From NCBI RefSeq assembly GCF_037975245.1, contig NC_092565.1:1558499-1622498 (forward strand): DNA of 64,000 bases. The letters are read 5' to 3'. Under the pieces are notes generated by a model. It worked only from the letters and a program-made list of their open reading frames with translations. It was not told where the DNA came from and made no database searches. The stretch's first letter is position 1. Each line of letters opens with the position of its first letter. The stretch comes from Apostichopus japonicus (lineage: Eukaryota > Echinodermata > Holothuroidea > Aspidochirotida > Stichopodidae). The position numbers and the translations under genes are program-made. Positions 1 to 12,430 of this stretch are shown here, in pieces.

Positions 1-468
1 AATGTGCCAAACCGATCAATCGAATGTGCCGCATCGATAAATCGAATGTGCGACACGAATCACACGAATTTGCAACACCGATCAATCGAATGTGCGACAC
101 CCATCAAGAGAATGTGCCACACCGATCAATCGAATGTGCGGCACCCATCAATCGAATTTGCCACACCGATCAATCGAATGTGCGACACCGATCAATCGAA
201 TATTCGACACCGATAATCGAATGTGCGACACCCATCAATCGAATGTTCGACACCGATCAATCGAATGTGCGACACCGATAATCGAATGTGCGAAACCGAT
301 CAATCGAATGTTCGGCACCGATCAATCGGATGTGCGGCACCCATCAATCGAATTTGCCACACGCATCAATCGAATGTGTGACACCGATCAATCGAATGTT
401 CGACACCGATCAATCGAATGTGCGACACCGATCACACGAATGTGCCACCCCGATCAATCGAATGTTCG

Positions 469-485
469 ACACGGATCACACGAAT
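469..485 (-). other. Example of the abundant 8-of-9 CENP-B-box-like site
   Basis: The minus strand reads ATTCGTGTGATCCGTGT and differs from NTTCGNNNNANNCGGGN only at the third base of CGGG. Both the GGATCACACG monomers and the even commoner GGATCAATCG monomers give this 8-of-9 match, and they recur throughout the window. The modal monomer matches 7 of 9. Confidence 0.4.
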
Positions 486-577
486 GTGCGACACCGATCA
501 ATCGAATGTGCGACACCCATCAATCGAATGTGCGACACCGATCAATCGAATGTTCGGCACAGATCAATCGGATGTGC

Positions 578-595
578 GACATCAATCGAATGCAT
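578..595 (+). repeat. 18-bp short monomer (GCAT cassette)
   Basis: GACATCAATCGAATGCAT lacks the four bases CCGA of the modal monomer and ends in GCAT. It nearly always follows a CAATCGG monomer. Further copies lie near 2335, 3380, 4123, 9518, 10260, 11990, 12725, 15263, 24615, 32665 and 59048. A related form with GATATCAATCG precedes it in many HOR copies. The repeated context shows it spread as a multi-monomer cassette. Confidence 0.85.
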
Positions 596-617
596 GACAC
601 CGATCAATCGAATGTGC

Positions 618-639
618 GACACCGATCAATCGAATGTGC
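618..639 (+). repeat. Reference copy of the modal 22-bp monomer
   Basis: An exact modal monomer, usable as a phase reference. It starts GACAC, carries the core CGATCAATCGAATG and ends TGC. It holds a 10-bp near-palindrome (CGAT, spacer CA, ATCG), one GATC, one TCGA, and three CpG counting the junction with the next monomer. It has no stop codon in any + frame, while its complement has one TGA, so each minus frame closes every 66 bp. Confidence 0.95.
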
Positions 640-2806
640 GGCATCGATAAATCGAATGTGCGGCACCGATAAATTGAATTTGCCACACCGATCAATCGAA
701 TGTACGGCACCGATCAATCGAATGTGCGGCTCCGATCAATCGAATGTGCGGCACCGATAAATCGAATGTGCGACACGGATCACACGAATGTGCGACACCG
801 ATCAATCTAATATGCGACGCCATCAATCGAATGTGCGACACTGATCAATCGAATGTGCCACACGGATCAATCGAATGTTCGATACCCATTAATCGAATGT
901 ACGATACCCATTAATCGAATGTTCGACACCGATCAATCGAATGTGCGACACCCATCAATCGAATGTGCGACACCTATCAATCGAATGTTCGGCACCGATC
1001 AATCGAATGTTCGACACCGATCAATCGAATGTTCGACACGGATCAATCGAATGTACGACACCGATCAATCGAATGTTCGACACAGATCAATCGAATGTAC
1101 GATACCCATTAATGAAATGTACGATACCCATCAATCGAATCTGCGACACCTATCAATCGAATGTGCGACACCGATAATAGAATGTGCGACACCGATCAAT
1201 CGACAGTTCGGCACCAATCAATCAGATGTGCGGCACCCATCAATCGAATTTGCCACACCCATCAATCGAATGTGTGACACCGATCAATCGAATGTTCGGC
1301 ACCAATCAATCGGATGTGCGGCACCCATCAATCGAATTTGCCACACCCATCAATCGAATGTGCGACACCGATCAATCGAATGTGCGTCACCGATCAATCG
1401 AATGTGAGACACCGATCAATCGAATGTGAGACACCGATCAATCGAATGTGAGACACCTATCAATCGTATGTGCGGCACCGATCAATCGAATGTGAGACAC
1501 CGATCAATCGAATGTGCGGCAACGATCAATCGAATGTGCGGCACCGATCAATCGAATGTTCGACACAGATCAATCGAATGTTTGACACCCATCAATCTAA
1601 TGTGCGACACCGAGCAATCGAATGTTCGACAGCGATCAATCGAATGAGCGACACGGATCACACGAATGTGCGACACCGATCAATCTAATGTGCGACACCC
1701 ATCAATCGAATGTGCGACACGGATCAATCGAATGTGCGACACCGATCAATCGAATGTTCGACACCGATCAATCGAATGTGCGACACGGATCAATCGAATG
1801 TGCGGCACCGATAAATCGAATGTGCGACACGGATCACACGAATGTGCCACCCCGATCAATTGAATGTGCGACACCGATCAATCGAATGTTCGACACCGAT
1901 CAATCGAATGTGCGGCACCGATCAATCGAATGTGCGGCACCGATCAATCGAATGTTTGTCACGGATCAATCGAATGTACGATACCCATTAATCGAATGTA
2001 CGATACCCATCAATCGAATTGGCGACACCGATTAATCGAATGTACGATACCCATTAATCGAATTTTCGACACGGATCAATCGAATGTACGATACCCATTA
2101 ATCGAATGTGCGACACCGATCAATCGAATCTGCGGCACCCATCAATCGAATTTGCGATACCCATCAATCGAATGTGCGACAACGATAATCGAATGTGCGA
2201 CACCGATCAATCGAATGTTCGGCACAGATCAATCGGATGTGCGATATCAATCGAATGTTCGACACCCATCAATCGGATGTGCGACATCAATCGAATGTTC
2301 GACACCGATCAATCGGATGTGCGACATCAATCGAATGCATGACACCGATCAATCGAATGTGCGACACCGATCAATCGAATGTTCGACACCGATCAATCGG
2401 ATGTGCGGCACCGATCAATCGAATGTTCCACACGGATCAATCGAATGTACGATACCCATTAATCGAATGTACGATACCCATCAATCGAATTTGCGACACC
2501 GATCAATCGATGGTACGATACCCATTAATCGAATGTTCGACACTGATCAATCAAATGTGCGACACCCATCAATCTAATGTGCAACACCGAACAATCGAAT
2601 GTTCGACACCGATCAAACGAATGTGCGACACAGATCACACGAATGTGCGACACCGATCAATCGAATGTGCGACACCCATCAATCGAATGTTGACACCGAT
2701 CAAGAGAATGTGCCACACCGATCAATCGAATGTACAGCACCGATAAATCGAATGTGCGACACGGATCACACGAATTTGCAACACCGATCAATCGAATGTA
2801 CGGCAC

Positions 2807-2816
2807 CGATCGATCG
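2807..2816. repeat. Perfect 10-bp palindrome in a GATCGATCG monomer
   Basis: CGATCGATCG is self-complementary. It arises by one A-to-G change from the near-palindrome CGAT-CA-ATCG present in every modal monomer. The same form recurs near 8943, 13028, 13073, 14165, 23157, 34797 and 42135. Confidence 0.8.
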
Positions 2817-3020
2817 AATGTGCGACACCCATCAATCTAATGTGCGACACCGATAAATCGAATGTTCGACACGGATCAATCGAATGTACGATACCCATCA
2901 ATCAAATGTTCGATACCCATCAATCGAATTTGCGACACCCATCAATCGAATGTGCGACACCGATAATCGAATGTGCGACACCGATCAATCGAATGTTCGG
3001 CACCGATCAATCGAATGTTC

Positions 3021-3047
3021 GGCACCAATCAATCGAATCGAATGTTC
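3021..3047 (+). repeat. 27-bp expanded monomer
   Basis: A monomer with a 5-bp internal duplication giving CAATCGAATCGAATG. A second lies at 3114-3140, and the pair recurs at 9157-9183 and 9250-9276 through HOR A. I did not find it elsewhere, so it is private to the left domain. Confidence 0.85.
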
Positions 3048-3545
3048 GACACGGATCAATCGAATGTTAGACACCGATCAATCGAATGTTCGACACCGAT
3101 CAATCGAATGTTCGGCACCAATCAATCGAATCGAATGTACGACACCCATCAATCTAATGTGCAACACCGATCAATCGAATGTGCGACACTGATCAATCGA
3201 ATGTGCGACACCCATCAATCGAATGTACGACACCCATCAATCTAATGTGCAACACCGATCAATCGAATGTACGGCACCCATCAATCGAATTTGCGATACC
3301 CATCAATCGAATGTGCGACAGCGATAATCGAATGTGCGACACCGATCAATCGAATGTTCGGCACAGATCAATCGGATGTGCGACATCAATCGAATGCATG
3401 ACACCGATCAATCGAATGTGCGACACCGATAATCGAATGTGCGACACCGATTAATCGAATGTACGATACCCATTAATCGAATGTTCGACACAGATCAATC
3501 GAATGTGTGGCACCCATCAATCGAATGTGCGACACGGATCACAAG

Positions 3546-6055
3546 AATGTGCCAAACCGATCAATCGAATGTGCCGCATCGATAAATCGAATGTGCGACA
3601 CGAATCACACGAATTTGCAACACCGATCAATCGAATGTGCGACACCCATCAAGAGAATGTGCCACACCGATCAATCGAATGTGCGGCACCCATCAATCGA
3701 ATTTGCCACACCGATCAATCGAATGTGCGACACCGATCAATCGAATATTCGACACCGATAATCGAATGTGCGACACCCATCAATCGAATGTTCGACACCG
3801 ATCAATCGAATGTGCGACACCGATAATCGAATGTGCGAAACCGATCAATCGAATGTTCGGCACCGATCAATCGGATGTGCGGCACCCATCAATCGAATTT
3901 GCCACACGCATCAATCGAATGTGTGACACCGATCAATCGAATGTTCGACACCGATCAATCGAATGTGCGACACCGATCACACGAATGTGCCACCCCGATC
4001 AATCGAATGTTCGACACGGATCACACGAATGTGCGACACCGATCAATCGAATGTGCGACACCCATCAATCGAATGTGCGACACCGATCAATCGAATGTTC
4101 GGCACAGATCAATCGGATGTGCGACATCAATCGAATGCATGACACCGATCAATCGAATGTGCGACACCGATCAATCGAATGTGCGGCATCGATAAATCGA
4201 ATGTGCGGCACCGATAAATTGAATTTGCCACACCGATCAATCGAATGTACGGCACCGATCAATCGAATGTGCGGCTCCGATCAATCGAATGTGCGGCACC
4301 GATAAATCGAATGTGCGACACGGATCACACGAATGTGCGACACCGATCAATCTAATATGCGACGCCATCAATCGAATGTGCGACACTGATCAATCGAATG
4401 TGCCACACGGATCAATCGAATGTTCGATACCCATTAATCGAATGTACGATACCCATTAATCGAATGTTCGACACCGATCAATCGAATGTGCGACACCCAT
4501 CAATCGAATGTGCGACACCTATCAATCGAATGTTCGGCACCGATCAATCGAATGTTCGACACCGATCAATCGAATGTTCGACACGGATCAATCGAATGTA
4601 CGACACCGATCAATCGAATGTTCGACACAGATCAATCGAATGTACGATACCCATTAATGAAATGTACGATACCCATCAATCGAATCTGCGACACCTATCA
4701 ATCGAATGTGCGACACCGATAATAGAATGTGCGACACCGATCAATCGACAGTTCGGCACCAATCAATCAGATGTGCGGCACCCATCAATCGAATTTGCCA
4801 CACCCATCAATCGAATGTGTGACACCGATCAATCGAATGTTCGGCACCAATCAATCGGATGTGCGGCACCCATCAATCGAATTTGCCACACCCATCAATC
4901 GAATGTGCGACACCGATCAATCGAATGTGCGTCACCGATCAATCGAATGTGAGACACCGATCAATCGAATGTGAGACACCGATCAATCGAATGTGAGACA
5001 CCTATCAATCGTATGTGCGGCACCGATCAATCGAATGTGAGACACCGATCAATCGAATGTGCGGCAACGATCAATCGAATGTGCGGCACCGATCAATCGA
5101 ATGTTCGACACAGATCAATCGAATGTTTGACACCCATCAATCTAATGTGCGACACCGAGCAATCGAATGTTCGACAGCGATCAATCGAATGAGCGACACG
5201 GATCACACGAATGTGCGACACCGATCAATCTAATGTGCGACACCCATCAATCGAATGTGCGACACGGATCAATCGAATGTGCGACACCGATCAATCGAAT
5301 GTTCGACACCGATCAATCGAATGTGCGACACGGATCAATCGAATGTGCGGCACCGATAAATCGAATGTGCGACACGGATCACACGAATGTGCCACCCCGA
5401 TCAATTGAATGTGCGACACCGATCAATCGAATGTTCGACACCGATCAATCGAATGTGCGGCACCGATCAATCGAATGTGCGGCACCGATCAATCGAATGT
5501 TTGTCACGGATCAATCGAATGTACGATACCCATTAATCGAATGTACGATACCCATCAATCGAATTGGCGACACCGATTAATCGAATGTACGATACCCATT
5601 AATCGAATTTTCGACACGGATCAATCGAATGTACGATACCCATTAATCGAATGTGCGACACCGATCAATCGAATCTGCGGCACCCATCAATCGAATTTGC
5701 GATACCCATCAATCGAATGTGCGACAACGATAATCGAATGTGCGACACCGATCAATCGAATGTTCGGCACAGATCAATCGGATGTGCGATATCAATCGAA
5801 TGTTCGACACCCATCAATCGGATGTGCGACATCAATCGAATGTTCGACACCGATCAATCGGATGTGCGACATCAATCGAATGCATGACACCGATCAATCG
5901 AATGTGCGACACCGATCAATCGAATGTTCGACACCGATCAATCGGATGTGCGGCACCGATCAATCGAATGTTCCACACGGATCAATCGAATGTACGATAC
6001 CCATTAATCGAATGTACGATACCCATCAATCGAATTTGCGACACCGATCAATCGA
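3546..6055 (+). repeat. Higher-order repeat A, copy 2 (left part only)
   Basis: Matches 1-2510 at a constant offset of 3,545 with no difference at any landmark I compared, so this is a very recent duplication. The match ends at 2511/6056, where copy 1 has an unusual TGGTACG and this copy reads ATGTACA. The right-hand 1.0 kb of unit A is missing here; the diverged stretch 6056-8650 stands in its place. Confidence 0.85.
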
Positions 6056-8650
6056 ATGTACAATACCCATTAATCGAATTTTCGACACGGATCTATCGAA
6101 TGTACGATACCCATTGATCGAATGTGCGACACCGATCAATCGAATGTGCCACACCGATCAATCGAATGTGCGACACGGATCACACGAATTTGCAACACCG
6201 ATCAATCGAATGTACGGCACCGATCAATCGAATGTGCGACACCCATCAATCTAATGTGCGACACCGATAAATCGAATGTTCGACACGGATCAATCGAATG
6301 TACGATACCCATCAATCAAATGTACGATACCCATCAATCGAATTTGCGACACCGATCAATCGAATGTGCGACACCGATAATCGAATGTGTGACAACGATC
6401 AATCGAATGTGCCACACCGATAAATCGAATGTGCGACACCCATCAATCGAACTTGCGACACCGATCAATCGAATGTGCCACACCGATAAATCGAATGTGC
6501 GACACGGATCGCACGAATTTGCAACACCGATCAATCGAATGTACGGCACCGATCAATCGAATGTGCGACACCCATCAATCGAATGTGCCACACCGATCAA
6601 TCGAATGTGCCACACCGATCAATCGAATGTGCGACACGGATCACACGAATTTGCAACACGGATCAATCGAATGTACGATACCCATCAATCAAAAGTACGA
6701 TACCCATCAATCGAATTTGCGACACCGATCAATCGAATGTGCGACACCGATAATCGAATGTGCGACACCGATCAATCGAATGTGCGGCACCGATCAGTCG
6801 GATATACGGCACCCATCAATCGAATGTGCCACACCGATCAATCGAATGTGCGGCAGCGATAAATCGAATGTGCGACACTGATCAATCTAATGTGCAACAC
6901 CGATCAATCGAATGTTCGACACGTATCAATCGAATGTACGATACCCATTAATCGAATGTACGATACCCATCAATCGAATTTGCGACACCGATCAATCGAA
7001 TGTACGATACCCATTAATCGAATTTTCGACACGGATCTATCGAATGTACGATACCCATTAATCGAGTATGCGGCACCGATTAATCGAATGTACGGCACCC
7101 ATCAATCGAATTTGCGATACCCATCAATCGAATGTGCGACAGCGATAATCGAATGTGCGACACCGATCAATCGAATGTTCGGCACCAATCAATCGGATGT
7201 GCGGCACCCATCAATCAAATTTGCCACACCCATCAATCGAATGTGTGACACCGATCAATCGAATGTTCGGCACCAATCAATCGGATGTGCGGCACCCATC
7301 AATCGAATTTGAGACACCCATCAATCGAATGTGCGACACCGATCAATCGAATGTGCGTCACCGATCAATCGAATGTGAGACACCTATCAATCGAATGTGC
7401 GGCACCGATCAATCGAATGTGAGACACCGATCAATCGAATGTGAGACACCGATCAATCGAATGTGAGACACCTATCAATCGAATGTGCGGCACCGATCAA
7501 TCGAATGTGAGACACCGATCAATCGAATGTGCGGCACGCATCAATCGAATGTGCGGCACCGATCAATCGAATGTTCGACACAGATCAATCGAATGTTCGA
7601 TACCCATTAATCGAATGTTCGACACCGATCAATCGAATGTTCGACACCCATCAATCTAATGTGCGACACCGAGCAATCGAATGTTCGACAGCGATCAATC
7701 GAATGTGCGACACGGATCACACGAATTTGCGACACCGATCAATCTAATATGCGACACCCATCAATCGAATGTGCGAGACGGATCAATCGAATGTGCGACA
7801 CCGATCAATCGAATGTTCGACACCGATCAATCAATGTGTGACACCGATCAATCGAATGTGCGACAGCGATCAATCGAATGTGCGACACCCATCAATCTAA
7901 TGTGCGACACCGATCAATCGAATGTGCGACACGGATCAATCGAATGTGCGACACCGATCAATCGAATGTGCCACACCGATCAATCGAATGTGCGACACCG
8001 ATCAATCTAATGTGAGACACCGATCAATCGAATGTGCGGCACCGATCAATCAAATGTTCGACACCGATCAATCGAATGTTCGACACCGATCAATCGAATG
8101 TGCGACACCGATCACACGAATGTGCCACCCCGATCAATCGAATGTTCCACACGGATCACACGAATGTGCGACACCGATCAATCGAATGTGCGACACCCAT
8201 CAATCGAATGTTCGGCACCGATCAATCGAATGTGCGGCACGGATCAATAGAATGTGCGACACCGATCAATCGAATGTGCGACACCCATTAATCGAATTTG
8301 CCACACCCATCAATCAAATGTGCGACATTGATCAATCGAATATTCGACACCGATCAATGGAATGTGCGGCACCGATCAATCGAATGTTCGACACCGATCA
8401 ATCGAATGTGCGACACCGATCAATCGAATGTGCGACACCGATAATCGAATGTGCGAAACCGATCAATCGAATGTTCGGAACCGATCAATCGGATGTGCGG
8501 CACCCATCAATCGAATTTGCCACACGCATCAATCGAATGTGTGACACCGATCAATCGAATGTTCGACACCGATCAATCGAATATGAGACACCGATCGATC
8601 GAATGTGCGACACCGATCAATCGAATGTGCGGCACCCATCAATCGAATGT
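6056..8650 (+). repeat. Diverged satellite segment between A copies
   Basis: Ordinary 22-bp monomers without a near-identical partner in the window. It has its own short-range duplications: the CGCACG/CACACG-TTTGCAAC cassette recurs 329 bp apart (near 6181 and 6510), and CACCTATCAA recurs 88 bp apart (7381 and 7469). Variants near 7155-8010 resemble 1184-1900 and 11347-11700 but with many substitutions, so this looks like an older relative of unit A. No gene or unique sequence is present. Confidence 0.75.
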
Positions 8651-11498
8651 ACGATACCCATTAATCGAATGTTCGACACTGATCAATCGAATGTGCGACA
8701 CCCATCAATCTAATGTGCAACACCGAACAATCGAATGTTCGACACCGATCAAACGAATGTGCGACACAGATCACACGAATGTGCGACACCGATCAATCGA
8801 ATGTGCGACACCCATCAATCGAATGTTGACACCGATCAAGAGAATGTGCCACACCGATCAATCGAATGTACAGCACCGATAAATCGAATGTGCGACACGG
8901 ATCACACGAATTTGCAACACCGATCAATCGAATGTACGGCACCGATCGATCGAATGTGCGACACCCATCAATCTAATGTGCGACACCGATAAATCGAATG
9001 TTCGACACGGATCAATCGAATGTACGATACCCATCAATCAAATGTTCGATACCCATCAATCGAATTTGCGACACCCATCAATCGAATGTGCGACACCGAT
9101 AATCGAATGTGCGACACCGATCAATCGAATGTTCGGCACCGATCAATCGAATGTTCGGCACCAATCAATCGAATCGAATGTTCGACACGGATCAATCGAA
9201 TGTTAGACACCGATCAATCGAATGTTCGACACCGATCAATCGAATGTTCGGCACCAATCAATCGAATCGAATGTACGACACCCATCAATCTAATGTGCAA
9301 CACCGATCAATCGAATGTGCGACACTGATCAATCGAATGTGCGACACCCATCAATCGAATGTACGACACCCATCAATCTAATGTGCAACACCGATCAATC
9401 GAATGTACGGCACCCATCAATCGAATTTGCGATACCCATCAATCGAATGTGCGACAGCGATAATCGAATGTGCGACACCGATCAATCGAATGTTCGGCAC
9501 AGATCAATCGGATGTGCGACATCAATCGAATGCATGACACCGATCAATCGAATGTGCGACACCGATAATCGAATGTGCGACACCGATTAATCGAATGTAC
9601 GATACCCATTAATCGAATGTTCGACACAGATCAATCGAATGTGTGGCACCCATCAATCGAATGTGCGACACGGATCACAAGAATGTGCCAAACCGATCAA
9701 TCGAATGTGCCGCATCGATAAATCGAATGTGCGACACGAATCACACGAATTTGCAACACCGATCAATCGAATGTGCGACACCCATCAAGAGAATGTGCCA
9801 CACCGATCAATCGAATGTGCGGCACCCATCAATCGAATTTGCCACACCGATCAATCGAATGTGCGACACCGATCAATCGAATATTCGACACCGATAATCG
9901 AATGTGCGACACCCATCAATCGAATGTTCGACACCGATCAATCGAATGTGCGACACCGATAATCGAATGTGCGAAACCGATCAATCGAATGTTCGGCACC
10001 GATCAATCGGATGTGCGGCACCCATCAATCGAATTTGCCACACGCATCAATCGAATGTGTGACACCGATCAATCGAATGTTCGACACCGATCAATCGAAT
10101 GTGCGACACCGATCACACGAATGTGCCACCCCGATCAATCGAATGTTCGACACGGATCACACGAATGTGCGACACCGATCAATCGAATGTGCGACACCCA
10201 TCAATCGAATGTGCGACACCGATCAATCGAATGTTCGGCACAGATCAATCGGATGTGCGACATCAATCGAATGCATGACACCGATCAATCGAATGTGCGA
10301 CACCGATCAATCGAATGTGCGGCATCGATAAATCGAATGTGCGGCACCGATAAATTGAATTTGCCACACCGATCAATCGAATGTACGGCACCGATCAATC
10401 GAATGTGCGGCTCCGATCAATCGAATGTGCGGCACCGATAAATCGAATGTGCGACACGGATCACACGAATGTGCGACACCGATCAATCTAATATGCGACG
10501 CCATCAATCGAATGTGCGACACTGATCAATCGAATGTGCCACACGGATCAATCGAATGTTCGATACCCATTAATCGAATGTACGATACCCATTAATCGAA
10601 TGTTCGACACCGATCAATCGAATGTGCGACACCCATCAATCGAATGTGCGACACCTATCAATCGAATGTTCGGCACCGATCAATCGAATGTTCGACACCG
10701 ATCAATCGAATGTTCGACACGGATCAATCGAATGTACGACACCGATCAATCGAATGTTCGACACAGATCAATCGAATGTACGATACCCATTAATGAAATG
10801 TACGATACCCATCAATCGAATCTGCGACACCTATCAATCGAATGTGCGACACCGATAATAGAATGTGCGACACCGATCAATCGACAGTTCGGCACCAATC
10901 AATCAGATGTGCGGCACCCATCAATCGAATTTGCCACACCCATCAATCGAATGTGTGACACCGATCAATCGAATGTTCGGCACCAATCAATCGGATGTGC
11001 GGCACCCATCAATCGAATTTGCCACACCCATCAATCGAATGTGCGACACCGATCAATCGAATGTGCGTCACCGATCAATCGAATGTGAGACACCTATCAA
11101 TCGAATGTGCGGCACCGATCAATCGAATGTGAGACACCGATCAATCGAATGTGAGACACCGATCAATCGAATGTGAGACACCTATCAATCGTATGTGCGG
11201 CACCGATCAATCGAATGTGAGACACCGATCAATCGAATGTGCGGCAACGATCAATCGAATGTGCGGCACCGATCAATCGAATGTTCGACACAGATCAATC
11301 GAATGTTTGACACCCATCAATCTAATGTGCGACACCGAGCAATCGAATGTTCGACAGCGATCAATCGAATGAGCGACACGGATCACACGAATGTGCGACA
11401 CCGATCAATCTAATGTGCGACACCCATCAATCGAATGTGCGACACGGATCAATCGAATGTGCGACACCGATCAATCGAATGTTCGACACCGATCAATC
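8651..11498 (+). repeat. Higher-order repeat A, copy 3
   Basis: Matches 2515-5318 at offset 6,136, rising to 6,180 after a 44-bp (two-monomer) gain near 11,090. It includes both 27-bp monomers (9157-9183, 9250-9276) and the 18-bp monomer near 10,259. It spans the junction between right and left parts of A, confirming that 3,545 bp is a real period. It stops matching at 11499, where CAATCAATGTGTG replaces CAATCGAATGTGC. Confidence 0.85.
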
Positions 11499-12430
11499 AA
11501 TGTGTGACACCGATCAATCGAATGTGCGACACCGATCAATCGAATGTGCGACACCCATCAATCTAATGTGCGACACCGATCAATCGAATGTGCGACACGG
11601 ATCAATCGAATGTGCGACACCGATCAATCGAATGTGCCACACCGATCAATCGAATGTGCGGCACCGATCAATCGAATGTGCGACACGGATCGCACGAATG
11701 TGCCATCCCGATCAATCGAATGTGCGACACCGATCAATCGAATGTGCGACACCGATCAATCGAATGTGCGGCACCGATCAATCGAATGTTCGACACCGAT
11801 CAATCGAATGTTCGACACCGATCAATCGAATGTGCGACACCGATCACACGAATGTGCCACCCCGATCAATCGAATGTTCGACACGGATCACACGAATGTG
11901 CGACACCGATCAATCGAATGTGCGACACCCATCAATCGAATGTGCGACACCGATCAATCGAATGTTCGGCACAGATCAATCGGATGTGCGACATCAATCG
12001 AATGCATGACACCGATCAATCGAATGTGCGACACCGATCAATCGAATGTGCGGCATCGATAAATCGAATGTGCGGCACCGATAAATTGAATTTGCCACAC
12101 CGATCAATCGAATGTACGGCACCGATCAATCGAATGTGCGGCTCCGATCAATCGAATGTGCGGCACCGATAAATCGAATGTGCGACACGGATCACACGAA
12201 TGTGCCACCCCGATCAATTGAATGTGCGACACCGATCAATCGAATGTTCGACACCGATCAATCGAATGTGCGGCACCGATCAATCGAATGTGCGGCACCG
12301 ATCAATCGAATGTTCTTCACGGATCAATCGAATGTACGATACCCATTAATCGAATGTACGATACCCATCAATCGAATTGGCGACACCGATTAATCGAATG
12401 TACGATACCCATTAATCGAATTTTCGACAC
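11499..12430 (+). repeat. Mosaic junction built from pieces of A and the diverged segment
   Basis: Three source segments can be seen. About 11499-11700 follows the variant order of 7830-8010. About 11812-12187 matches 400-775 (offset 11,412). About 12188-12430 resembles 1830-2150 (offset 10,358). The switches happen in register with the monomer, as expected for unequal crossing-over or gene conversion. No unique DNA lies at the joints. Confidence 0.65.

Larger units (their letters stand above)
1..3545 (+). repeat. Higher-order repeat A, copy 1 (3,545 bp)
   Basis: About 161 monomers whose variant order restarts at 3546. Position 1 matches 3546 (offset 3,545) and 9682 (offset 9,681). Landmarks are the TCAAGAG monomer near 113, the 18-bp monomer at 578-595, the ACGCCATC monomer near 830, and two 27-bp monomers at 3021-3047 and 3114-3140. 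The left part (1-2510) is repeated at 3546-6055 and the right part (2515-3545) at 8651-9681. The start is arbitrary because the array extends beyond the window. Confidence 0.85.

Noticed and set aside
578-595. Insertion sites or target-site duplications at odd-length monomers
   Set aside because: The 11-, 18-, 21- and 27-bp monomers are explained by small deletions or duplications within the monomer, and no foreign DNA is present.
6334-6549. Minus-strand open frames of about 60-71 codons (also 18159-18356, 23401-23613, 25102-25296, 26851-27045, 45290-45502)
   Set aside because: They occur only where variant monomers happen to remove the TGA that closes minus frames every 66 bp. They are too short and repetitive to support a gene.
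12188-12430. Extension of block B upstream to about 12,310
   Set aside because: The matches there are common monomer types in a common order, with several mismatches in 120 bp, so shared ancestry with 32.9 kb cannot be told from chance similarity within the family.
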